From NCBI GenBank assembly GCA_035577685.1, contig DATLVC010000244.1:1-9831 (forward strand): a stretch of DNA of 9,831 nucleotides, read 5' to 3'. A model generated the notes under the pieces. It searched no databases. It saw nothing but the letters and a program-made list of their open reading frames with translations, and was not told the DNA's origin. The first letter of the stretch is position 1; each line of letters starts with the position of its first letter. Source of the DNA: CAIYRG01 sp035577685 (GTDB taxonomy: Bacteria; Pseudomonadota; Alphaproteobacteria; Micropepsales; Micropepsaceae). A program made the position numbers and the translations under genes. Positions 1 through 6,812 of this stretch are shown here, in pieces.

Positions 1-1428
1 GAGATGTGACAAGTCGACCGCCACTTGATAGCGGAACGCGCTGTTGTCCAGGCCGCCATAATCGGCAAATTCGTTCTGGGTGGAATTCCGCGTCATGCCG
101 GCTCTGAGGCCCACGCCGAGCGGCGTCTGCCAGGTGACGAAGAGCGAGCCATTGAGCGTGCTGATATCGGATTCATTTCCAGCGAAGAAGTTCTGTTGGT
201 CGATCAATCCGATGCTTCCGGTGAAGCCCAACGCGCCGAAATTCAGATTGCTGCCAAGATCGATGCCATGCCCCGTGCCGCGATAACCGACCAGCGCATC
301 GCCCGTGGGCTGCGTCATCGATTGCCAAAAGCTGGCATTGAGGGTGCCGTAACTGATGTTCCTGCTGGCGCCCATGGATAGTTTCTCGACCGTCTCGTGC
401 ATCGGCTCGGCCAAATCGTCGGAGACGAGTGCGCCATGGTTCGCGCCGATCCAGACGGAATCGGGCAATGGCAGCAGGCGGCTGTAGGCTGCGCCCACGC
501 CGAGGCCGTCGCGCAAATCCGCCACATCGAGACTGAGCTTCGCTTCAGTTTCGGAGCGGCTGGGAAGGACTTCGCCTAAACTGGGCGCGGCCAGCGCGGA
601 CGCATCCCGGCGGATGACGGAAAGCCCGAAGCGATCGAGCCGCAGTTTCGAGCGATATTGAGACACCCGGTTGTTGTTGGCATGCAGATCGGCATCCGGG
701 CTATCGCCGAAATCCCAATAATTGGAGCTTGTCTTGCTGAGCGCGGCATCGAAGTCGAAATCCGCATTGTCAGAACGCCAGAGCGCGGCTGCCAGATGGT
801 GCTGTTCCACCTCACCTTTGGTGTTGCCGCCAGCCGTATCCATCAGCGCAAAGCTCGAACTGCGCTCGTAGGACGACAGGGTCAATCGCTCACCCAGGAA
901 ACTCGTGGCCGCGGAAAAATCCTGCAGCGCACGGCGGGCATCGCTGTTCTGCCCACCAGGCTGCAAATCGAACAGCGCTTTTCCGGGATCGCTTTGTGCT
1001 TCGGTGAAGCGCATCTGCAATTGCGTCTTCATAAGGGAGTCGAGATTCCCGCCCAGCTCGACGCCGACATATTTGTGGGAGGTTTCGCCCGCCTTGAGCG
1101 AATCGGGATTGATTTCGGTGTTGGCGTCGGAGCCGATCAGCCGCAACGCGAAATTGGTGGCGCCGCTTTTCGGCGTGAACTTCCTGTCGGGCTTTTCCGA
1201 TTTCTTGAGATCGCGCTGAGCGGCCGCATAGGCCGTCACCGCCGCGGCGGCCGATGGCGAATTCGTGGATGCCGCAGCCGCGCTCGCCGGCTGCACATTA
1301 TTGGGATTGGGGGCATTGCTGACGGCGCAGGCACACTCATCCGCCTGCGCCGCGTGGCCGAACACGGCCGCACATATCGAAATGACGCCAGCCAGCCGCG
1401 TCACAGCTTTCGAACGAACTTGCCCCAC
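1..1428 (-). CDS. Putative outer-membrane beta-barrel protein, 3' end beyond the window
   Basis: An uninterrupted minus-strand frame of 476 codons runs from a GTG at 1428-1426 to base 1 and continues off the left edge. Residues 1-29 look like a Sec signal peptide: basic start (R5, K7, R11), a hydrophobic stretch ending HAAQA, and likely cleavage before Asp30. A low-complexity Ala/Asn/Pro/Ser linker of about 40 residues follows, with Cys32 and Cys34. After that come many short alternating polar/hydrophobic segments separated by Asp/Asn/Gly/Ser turns (for example KLSLDVADLRDGLGVGAAYS and NISYGTLNASFWQ), the usual look of transmembrane beta strands. No named family was recognised, so the barrel call is inference. 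It lies 83 bases downstream of hpnN on the same strand and could share its transcript. The start is uncertain: no good ribosome site is visible, and in-frame GTGs at 1443 and 1404 are alternatives. Confidence 0.6.
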   Translation of the reverse strand, partial: MGQVRSKAVTRLAGVISICAAVFGHAAQADECACAVSNAPNPNNVQPASAAAASTNSPSAAAAVTAYAAAQRDLKKSEKPDRKFTPKSGATNFALRLIGSDANTEINPDSLKAGETSHKYVGVELGGNLDSLMKTQLQMRFTEAQSDPGKALFDLQPGGQNSDARRALQDFSAATSFLGERLTLSSYERSSSFALMDTAGGNTKGEVEQHHLAAALWRSDNADFDFDAALSKTSSNYWDFGDSPDADLHANNNRVSQYRSKLRLDRFGLSVIRRDASALAAPSLGEVLPSRSETEAKLSLDVADLRDGLGVGAAYSRLLPLPDSVWIGANHGALVSDDLAEPMHETVEKLSMGASRNISYGTLNASFWQSMTQPTGDALVGYRGTGHGIDLGSNLNFGALGFTGSIGLIDQQNFFAGNESDISTLNGSLFVTWQTPLGVGLRAGMTRNSTQNEFADYGGLDNSAFRYQVAVDLSHL

Positions 1429-1458
1429 ATCGACACATCGCACTCAGGAAGTTTGGGG

Positions 1459-1486
1459 AGTTTATGCGCGGAAGGAAAATCCTCAA
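1459..1486 (-). promoter_or_regulatory. Candidate internal promoter before the beta-barrel gene
   Basis: On the minus strand TTGAGG (1486-1481) and TAAACT (1464-1459) are separated by 16 bases. Each matches four of six bases of the sigma-70 -35 and -10 consensus. Transcription would begin about 20-25 bases before the GTG at 1428. It sits in the 83-base gap after hpnN, so the barrel gene could be expressed both from the operon and on its own. Prediction by eye only. Confidence 0.25.
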
Positions 1487-1511
1487 GCTCGGCGGCAATC
1501 ACTTTTATTTT

Positions 1512-4136
1512 TCAAGGTGATTTGTCACAGCGGCGCGATAAGCTCACGCTTGATACGGCGCTCACGGATTCAAGCAAGGCCGGCAGCACGAAAAATGTCG
1601 TGAAAAGCGTCCAACCCAGCGAAATCATCAGCAATTCGCCCATGCTGGCGGTGCCAGGATGGCTGGACAGCCAGAGCGTCCCGAAGCCGGTTGCGGTGGC
1701 GAATGCGCTGAAGAAAACCGCCCGCGCCAGACTGGATTGCAGGAAATCATGGCCGCCCTGCCGCCACGACATCAGGAAATAAATCGTAAACGCGACGCCG
1801 ACGCCGAACAGCAGCGGCAGGACGATGATATTCGCGAAATTCAAGCGAAGGCCGATCACCACGCAGGTCGCGAAGGTAAGCAGCCCGATAAAGATCAGCG
1901 TCGCGAGCGCCAGCACCACATCGAGCACACGGTGGAAGGCGATCGCCAAAAGAACCGCCATGGCCAGAAACGACAAGATGCCCGCCTCGATGAACGCACG
2001 GACAATGGTGCGTCCCGATTCCCGCGTGGAAATCGCCGAACCGGTTGCCTCGGGTACCATTGCGCTTACGGCGGCGGCAAACCGGTCCACGGCGGCATCG
2101 TCGTTGAAATCCGCTTTCGGGAACCCTTGCACGCGCGCACGCCCGTCCGACGCAATCCAATCCTGACGCAATTCCGCGGGCAGGCTTTCCAGCGTGACCA
2201 TTTGCGGAGAAAGCGCGTTGCGCAATCGCTCCAGCATGATCTTGAGGCCGGGGATGAACGCCGCATCCGCGCGCGCCAGCGCAGCGCTGCCGCCGTGCTC
2301 GACGGCATCGAGCGCTGCCGCCATGCGGCGGGCGGCATTGTTCGCCGGCGTCGCGGTCGGACCGGCAAGGCCGCGAAGCTTCTGCTTGGTTGCATCCATG
2401 GCCTGGATCGTCTCCGCCATCGTGGGTGCCGCCATGGCTTCAAAGGGATTGAGCGTCGTATCCAACAGCATGGATGCATCCGCGATCAGTGCCAGTTTTT
2501 CGGCTTGCCCATCGGGAACGAAGCTGCTCAACGTCCGCGCCTCACGGACGTCCGGAATCGCGATCAGACGTCGCGCCATGGCATCGGCGGCTTGAAGCGA
2601 GGGTGTGAGGACGTCGATCGTGTCGGGCGTGGTCTCAGGATCTTTCATCAGATCGTTCAGCGTCGCCATGGATTCGACTCGCGTGCTGCGCAGATGGAAG
2701 GGGTTGGCATCGAATTGGATGAAGGGAAGCAGGCCCGCGCAAAGGATGGCGACCGCGCCGGCACCCAGCACAATGGCATGGCGATTCCGGACCAGGAACG
2801 CATCCAAAGGCGCAAGGCTTTTGTAACCGATTTCGGAGGCCTCGCCTTTCGGACGCATCGCTTTGAGGAGCGCCGGAAGCAGCGACACGCTGAGAAAGAA
2901 CGTCACCAGCATGCCCGCGCCGGCCACGAAACCGAGCTGCGCCAGACCCAGATAATCGGTGGGAACGAAGGAGAAGAAACACGTCGCCGTCGCCACCGCG
3001 GCCAACGTCAATGACATGCCGACGCCTTGTACGGCGCGCATCAAGGCAAGGTCGAGCGTGCCGGCGGCATGGCGTTCGGCGCGATACCGCACCGAATATT
3101 GGATGCCGAAATCGACGCCGATGCCGATGATGAGCGGAATGAAGGCAATGGAAATGACATTGAAGGTGCCGGCCACCGCGAGCCCGACGGCCAAACTCAT
3201 GACGACACCGATGGCAAGCGTCATGAGAATTGCGAAGACGATTTTTGCTGACCGCACCGCAAGCCACAGCATCAGCAGGATCGCGCCCGCCATCAGAACC
3301 GCCATCAACCAGGCGCGTTCGGTGAGAGTGGCGAACTCCTCATCGGAAAGTGGCACCGGCCCGGTGAGGCGCACGCGGACGCCCTGTTCCGGCGTCAGGC
3401 CCAATCCTTCGGCGATGCCGCGCAAAGCGGTGGCTGCCGCCGCGCCGGGCTCCAGCGCGCCATAATCCAGCACCGTCCGAACCTCGATCAGCCGGCGGGT
3501 CTCGCGGGCATCGGGTTTGTGGCCTGTGATCAAACTCTGCCATGATAGATAGGCAGGGTGGCCGGCCGCGCTGCTTTCCAAGGTGTCGCTGAACACTGTC
3601 AGCGCAGGCATCAGTTGGTCCAGTTTCGTCTGGCCGTTTTCGACCCCAAGCAGCGCTGTATCCAGCCCGGTCATGATTCCGCGCAGGCTCGGATCGGCGG
3701 CGAGCGGCCCTAGAAAGGGCTGGGATTGGATGAGTTCCTGCGTGGTCGAACGGACCTCGCCCAACGGCAGATACAGAAGCCCGTTATGCGCGAAGAAACT
3801 GCTCCCTTGCAGGTCGCGCACCACGGGGAAGAGAGCTTTGCGCGTCGCCAGCGCCGATTCGAGCGCGACCGCCGCCTCCTGCGCGCGCTCCGGCGTGACA
3901 CCATCGATGACCACAAGGGTCAGATTGTCCTGTTGCGGAAATGCGGCGTCAAAGGCCAGGCTGTTCCGGCGCCAAGGGACATCCTTCGAGATGAGATTGT
4001 TGGCGTTGCTGTCCATCGCGAAATTCTGCGATGTGTAATAGGCCGCGCCGACGCCCAGAAGAACGCCCGCGACAATCACACCAAACGCGTGTCTAACGCA
4101 GAACGTAACCAGACGTTCCAGAAAACGCGTCCACAT
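1512..4136 (-). CDS. hpnN: Hopanoid-associated RND/MMPL transporter HpnN
   Basis: Inner-membrane RND-superfamily protein of 874 residues, the usual HpnN length. HpnN is known to be needed for moving hopanoids from the cytoplasmic to the outer membrane. The visible layout is the duplicated RND plan. It starts with one N-terminal membrane helix (about 15-34), then a periplasmic domain to about 275. A bundle of helices follows (about 276-425) with the typical GIGVDFGIQYSVRYRAE loop near 337-353. A second half begins with a helix near 450, has another periplasmic domain, and ends in a second helix bundle containing GVGVAFTIYFLMSWRQG, a segment characteristic of HpnN proteins. The ATG at 4136 is preferred because it opens the protein just before the first helix and lies 2 bases after the mlaA stop, suggesting translational coupling. 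An ATG at 4322 in the same frame would add 62 residues entirely inside mlaA and is rejected. No broken residues or frameshift were seen. Confidence 0.9.
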   Translation of the reverse strand: MWTRFLERLVTFCVRHAFGVIVAGVLLGVGAAYYTSQNFAMDSNANNLISKDVPWRRNSLAFDAAFPQQDNLTLVVIDGVTPERAQEAAVALESALATRKALFPVVRDLQGSSFFAHNGLLYLPLGEVRSTTQELIQSQPFLGPLAADPSLRGIMTGLDTALLGVENGQTKLDQLMPALTVFSDTLESSAAGHPAYLSWQSLITGHKPDARETRRLIEVRTVLDYGALEPGAAAATALRGIAEGLGLTPEQGVRVRLTGPVPLSDEEFATLTERAWLMAVLMAGAILLMLWLAVRSAKIVFAILMTLAIGVVMSLAVGLAVAGTFNVISIAFIPLIIGIGVDFGIQYSVRYRAERHAAGTLDLALMRAVQGVGMSLTLAAVATATCFFSFVPTDYLGLAQLGFVAGAGMLVTFFLSVSLLPALLKAMRPKGEASEIGYKSLAPLDAFLVRNRHAIVLGAGAVAILCAGLLPFIQFDANPFHLRSTRVESMATLNDLMKDPETTPDTIDVLTPSLQAADAMARRLIAIPDVREARTLSSFVPDGQAEKLALIADASMLLDTTLNPFEAMAAPTMAETIQAMDATKQKLRGLAGPTATPANNAARRMAAALDAVEHGGSAALARADAAFIPGLKIMLERLRNALSPQMVTLESLPAELRQDWIASDGRARVQGFPKADFNDDAAVDRFAAAVSAMVPEATGSAISTRESGRTIVRAFIEAGILSFLAMAVLLAIAFHRVLDVVLALATLIFIGLLTFATCVVIGLRLNFANIIVLPLLFGVGVAFTIYFLMSWRQGGHDFLQSSLARAVFFSAFATATGFGTLWLSSHPGTASMGELLMISLGWTLFTTFFVLPALLESVSAVSSVSLSRRCDKSP

Positions 4137-4138
4137 GG

Positions 4139-4858
4139 TTAGAAATCCGGCAGGTTTTCCGGCGTCTGCGTGTTGTTCCGGATTTCCGCATCCCGGCTTT
4201 GCCGATAAAGATTTCTTACCGTGGCGTAGTAATCGATCGATGTCCGCTGGATCTGGTCGATGGTATCGATATTGCGTTCGCGCAAATCGAGCACTTCGAA
4301 GCCACCGCGGCCGATCATCCATTCCGTCTTGCTGCGGAGGCCGACATAGGTGAACGGGTCGAGGAAGATGTCGACGATCCGGCCGAACAGGTCGCGGGGC
4401 GGTGCCGGCCCGAGAAACGGCACCACGATATAGGGGCCTTCGCCGGAGCCATAGACGCCGAGCGTCTGTCCAAAATCCTCGGTATGGTCGGGAATCTGGA
4501 ACCGCGACGCCATATCGATGAGTCCACCCAGACCGATGGTGGAATTGGTGATGAAGCGGGCGAAGGTTTGCCCCCCGCGTCGGAAATCGCCCTGCAGCAG
4601 ATCATTTCCGAACGTGACCGGCGAATCGAGATTCGTCAGGAAATTGTGGATCCCGGTGCGCGCCGGGTCGGGCACGACGTCGCGATAGAATCGGGCCACG
4701 GGCAGTGCGAAATTGTCGTCAACCTGCCGGTTGAATTCGAAAATCGCGCGATTCGTCGATTCATAGGGATCGTTCTCGCCGGCCGGCATGCTGGCGCAAC
4801 CCGCAAGGAACAGCGCCGAGGCGGCGCAAACGCTGAGTACTAAGTTTTGAATTTTCAT
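4139..4858 (-). CDS. mlaA: MlaA/VacJ-family outer-membrane lipoprotein
   Basis: A 239-residue lipoprotein of the MlaA (VacJ) family. In enterobacteria MlaA forms a channel in the inner leaflet of the outer membrane that removes mislocalised phospholipid and passes it to periplasmic MlaC. The N-terminus is a clear lipoprotein signal: basic start, hydrophobic core and lipobox LAGC with the acylated Cys at 21. Family hallmarks follow: NDPYESTNRAIFEFNRQVDD near 29-48, VPDPARTGIHNFLTNL, the GxGGLIDMAS stretch, EDFGQTLGVYGSGEGPYIVVPFLGP, and a DP-F-Y motif near 190. Length is normal for the family. It is the first gene of a probable operon with hpnN and the barrel gene. No MlaC/HpnM-type or MlaFEDB-type gene is seen in the window, so HpnN may be its working partner here. 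That partnership is inference. Confidence 0.92.
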   Translation of the reverse strand: MKIQNLVLSVCAASALFLAGCASMPAGENDPYESTNRAIFEFNRQVDDNFALPVARFYRDVVPDPARTGIHNFLTNLDSPVTFGNDLLQGDFRRGGQTFARFITNSTIGLGGLIDMASRFQIPDHTEDFGQTLGVYGSGEGPYIVVPFLGPAPPRDLFGRIVDIFLDPFTYVGLRSKTEWMIGRGGFEVLDLRERNIDTIDQIQRTSIDYYATVRNLYRQSRDAEIRNNTQTPENLPDF

Positions 4859-5164
4859 TGTGGTATCTTGGCAGCTTCAGAAGAGGATCATATTGAGATA
4901 AATCGGGTGTAGGGGAGAAGAAATCTGTGCGTTTCGTCACATGTGGCCGGGGCGTGACTTCCCGTGGCCGCATGGCTGTGGGTGAGTCGCAGCCACCAGT
5001 GTGACGCCTAATCAACTGAGGATATTGCCTCTTCTGAGGATATTGCCTCTTCGGGTCGGACTTGGCGCCGCGGCCCCGCTTCGCCGCCGGTTCCGGGACC
5101 GGGCTCAATGCGGCCGGTGCTGAGTTCCCCGCTCGGCAAACCTATGGCTTTCTTAATAATCGCA
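4859..5164. other. 306-base intergenic region between the DUF2141 gene and mlaA
   Basis: No convincing gene is seen. Read on the minus strand, the region holds a GC-rich stretch just after the DUF2141 stop, then the 18-bp tandem duplication (5016-5051), then an A/T-richer stretch before mlaA. A possible -10 box TATGAT lies at 4892-4887, about 29 bases before the mlaA ATG, but no good -35 is visible. A weak hairpin (CCGGT/ACCGG, 5087-5102) has no following T-run. The length and content suggest that mlaA has its own promoter here rather than depending on the DUF2141 gene. Confidence 0.5.
5016..5051. repeat. Exact tandem duplication of an 18-bp palindromic unit
   Basis: The unit CTGAGGATATTGCCTCTT occurs twice head to tail (5016-5033 and 5034-5051) with no mismatch. 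Each unit contains an inverted repeat, GAGG-N6-CCTC. The array lies 158-193 bases upstream of the mlaA start in non-coding DNA. A related element, ATATTG next to AGAGG, occurs in opposite orientation near 4881-4895 over the possible mlaA -10 box. It could be a paired operator, or simply a replication-slippage duplication. Confidence 0.85.
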
Positions 5165-5611
5165 TCAATAGTAACGCAGGCGAACCCTTATCGATCCGCT
5201 GACGCCATCGAAGCGAAAAGCCGTTTCCGCAAAGCGCGGGGCCCGAAAGATAAAGGACGGGTCGTTCGAGAAGCCCACGCCCTCCTCGGGGATGCCGAGA
5301 AGACTGCGATCGAGATCGCCATTGTCGTTTTCATCGAAATAAACCTGAGCCGCATAGGTCCCTGCCGCCAGATCGCCGATGACGACCAAGGTCTCGCCCA
5401 GCGTCGCCGGCACGATGGCCCTGTCGGCGCATTCGTCTTTCAGAAAGATCGCTTGCGGGCAGATCGCGACATGCACATGGCCGTGCCCGGCACGAACATT
5501 GGACACGATGATCTGGAGCGTGCCCATTGGTTCAGGCTCCGCGCCGCCCGCGGGCACAACCGCGGACGCAGCCCACAAAAGGACCGCGAGGACCGCACGC
5601 CGCGTTCTCAT
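5165..5611 (-). CDS. Exported DUF2141-domain protein
   Basis: A 148-residue secreted protein. Residues 1-24 form a signal peptide (MRTRR start, hydrophobic core, cleavage likely after AGGA). The rest matches the DUF2141 family: a beta-rich domain with the acidic FDENDNGDLD loop at 92-101, resembling a calcium-binding DxNxNGxLD loop, then the hallmark GIPEEGVGFSND at 106-117. Cys51 and Cys61 could form a disulfide. The function of the family is not established. A G-rich stretch lies about 10 bases before the ATG and may serve as ribosome site. The gene is divergent from hpnL and upstream of the mlaA-hpnN cluster on the same strand, which makes an envelope role plausible but unproven. Confidence 0.85.
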   Translation of the reverse strand: MRTRRAVLAVLLWAASAVVPAGGAEPEPMGTLQIIVSNVRAGHGHVHVAICPQAIFLKDECADRAIVPATLGETLVVIGDLAAGTYAAQVYFDENDNGDLDRSLLGIPEEGVGFSNDPSFIFRAPRFAETAFRFDGVSGSIRVRLRYY

Positions 5612-5702
5612 GGGACGAACCCCGCCATCAGCACCACCGTGCTGCCCTCCCGAAACAGTGGACCGGATGAAGATGGTGTCCTATGTGCATTTGTCCCGCT
5701 AC

Positions 5703-5708
5703 AGGAAG
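5703..5708 (+). promoter_or_regulatory. Ribosome-binding site supporting the hpnL start
   Basis: AGGAAG at 5703-5708 lies 9 bases before the ATG at 5718. It is better than anything in front of the in-frame ATGs at 5667 and 5673, so it favours the shorter HpnL. Confidence 0.45.
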
Positions 5709-5717
5709 ATTGTGGAA

Positions 5718-6698
5718 ATGAAGGTTTGGGCCCTGATCAGTTCGGCTGTCGGTATAGCCTTCACCGCGTGGCTTTTGTCCAAATATGGCTTCGACCGCAT
5801 CGTGGCGCTCGTCATCATCGCGGGCTGGGCGATTCCTGCCGTGGCCGCCTACCATGTGCTGCAGATCGTCCTTTCGGGCAGCGCCTGGCGCATGGTCACC
5901 GAGGAAGGCGCGCACCGCTTGAATTGGCGGAGCTATTATCAGCTTCGCTGGATTCGCGAAGCCATCAACAATCTTCTGCCGGTGGTCCAATTGGGCGGCG
6001 TCGCCGTGGGGACCAGGCTGCTGACCCGGCGGGGCGTGCCATTGTCGCCCGCGATTGCAAGTGCAATCGTCGACACGACGATGGAATTCATGAGCGAGAT
6101 CACCTTCACGCTGACGGGGGTGGGCCTGTTGTTTCTCGGCCGGTTCGAACACGGTGCGGGGAGCTATGCCCTTGCCGGCGTGCTCAGCGCCGGTGTAATG
6201 GCCACGATCCTTCTGGGCGCGCAATGGCTCGGGCTCGCCAAGATCGTCGAATGGGCGCTCAAGCGCTTCGGCAAGACCTTGGGCGGTACCGGATCGGGCG
6301 GCACCCAGGGGCTGCATCAGGCGATCATTGCGGTCTATCGCACGCCCCGTCGCATCGTGGGCGGTTTTCTTTTGCATTTCGCCGGCTGGATCTTCGGCGC
6401 TTTTGAAATCGCCATCGCGTTGGCCGCGCTCGGACATTGGGTGGGGATCATGCCCTGCCTGTTGATCGAGGCGCTCGGCCAGGCGTTGAGATCGGCAGGC
6501 TTCGCGGTGCCGGGCGCAATCGGCGTGCAGGAAGGCGGATATGTTCTTGCCGTCGGATTGTTCGGCCTGCCCCCCGAAACCGGAATCGCACTGTCGATCA
6601 TCAAGCGGCTGCGCGATGTCGTGCTGGGCCTGCCGGCGCTCGCCGTCTGGCATTGGCTCGAGGGCCGCCCGCACGCCGCGGACGCCCCCACGCTTTGA
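5718..6698 (+). CDS. hpnL: Hopanoid-associated membrane protein HpnL (LPG-synthase TM/flippase-like family)
   Basis: A 326-residue polytopic inner-membrane protein of the HpnL family, related to the membrane part of lysylphosphatidylglycerol synthase (flippase-like, UPF0104 type). Such genes repeatedly sit beside hopanoid biosynthesis genes; their exact reaction is not known. Hydrophobic helices are visible near 3-20, 27-52, 130-140, 150-175, 213-240 and 265-310. The conserved C-terminal segment is clear: LGQALRSAGFAVPGAIGVQE from 253, then GG near 273, GLPPE at 283-287 and KRLRD at 296-300. The start at 5718 begins right at the first helix and has an AGGAAG ribosome site. The ATG at 5667 would add 17 residues. 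The frame stays open further upstream to 5379, but that stretch is antisense to the DUF2141 gene and not protein-like. It is divergent from that gene. Confidence 0.88.
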   Translation: MKVWALISSAVGIAFTAWLLSKYGFDRIVALVIIAGWAIPAVAAYHVLQIVLSGSAWRMVTEEGAHRLNWRSYYQLRWIREAINNLLPVVQLGGVAVGTRLLTRRGVPLSPAIASAIVDTTMEFMSEITFTLTGVGLLFLGRFEHGAGSYALAGVLSAGVMATILLGAQWLGLAKIVEWALKRFGKTLGGTGSGGTQGLHQAIIAVYRTPRRIVGGFLLHFAGWIFGAFEIAIALAALGHWVGIMPCLLIEALGQALRSAGFAVPGAIGVQEGGYVLAVGLFGLPPETGIALSIIKRLRDVVLGLPALAVWHWLEGRPHAADAPTL

Positions 6699-6710
6699 TG
6701 CGAAGCCGCT

Positions 6711-6731
6711 GAAACCGACGTTTCGCTTTTT
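6711..6731 (+). terminator. Weak Rho-independent terminator candidate after hpnL
   Basis: GAAAC (6711-6715) and GTTTC (6720-6724) pair around a CGAC loop and are followed by GC and five T residues (6727-6731). It begins 13 bases after the hpnL stop. The stem is short and A/T-rich, so efficiency may be low. It would separate hpnL from the cupin gene. Confidence 0.4.
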
Positions 6732-6800
6732 GCGTATGCGGCCTTACGGTTGAGGCGCGACCGCTTGAGCAGTACTCTTGAGCCACTTTGGCGAATTCAA

Positions 6801-6807
6801 AAGGAGG
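6801..6807 (+). promoter_or_regulatory. Strong Shine-Dalgarno sequence fixing the cupin gene start
   Basis: AAGGAGG at 6801-6807 is a near-perfect anti-16S match, 5 bases before the ATG at 6813. It rules out the upstream in-frame ATG at 6750 and is the strongest ribosome site in the window, suggesting high expression. Confidence 0.75.
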
Positions 6808-6812
6808 CCGCG

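Noticed and set aside
658..1782. Long plus-strand open frame of 374 codons
   Set aside because: Antisense to the barrel gene and the hpnN 3' end; Arg/Gly/Ile-rich composition with no recognisable motif, typical of a high-GC shadow.
1659..3014. Plus-strand open frame of 451 codons
   Set aside because: Entirely antisense to hpnN; very Arg/His/Gln-rich, no domain, no ribosome site; shadow frame.
4137..4322. 62-residue N-terminal extension of HpnN from an upstream ATG
   Set aside because: Lies wholly within mlaA in another frame, is Arg-rich and unlike a transporter N-terminus; the ATG at 4136 starts just before the first membrane helix.
5087..5102. CCGGT/ACCGG hairpin as terminator of the DUF2141 gene
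   Set aside because: Only five base pairs and no T-run follows on the minus strand.
4761..5108. Minus-strand frame of 115 codons with a repeated KRQYPQ hexapeptide
   Set aside because: The hexapeptide is only the translation of the 18-bp DNA duplication; the frame overlaps the mlaA start and has no protein-like composition.
5379..5717. Upstream extension of hpnL
   Set aside because: Antisense to the DUF2141 coding sequence and lacking protein-like features; HpnL of about 326 residues fits the family.
5108..6406. Plus-strand frame of 432 codons
   Set aside because: Antisense to DUF2141 and out of frame with hpnL, both of which have clear family motifs.
5628..6674. Minus-strand frame of 348 codons
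   Set aside because: Antisense to hpnL, rich in Arg/Gln/Asp/His with no motif; the hpnL frame has membrane helices and family motifs.
6750..6812. 21-residue N-terminal extension of the cupin protein
   Set aside because: The AAGGAGG ribosome site and the signal peptide both point to the ATG at 6813.
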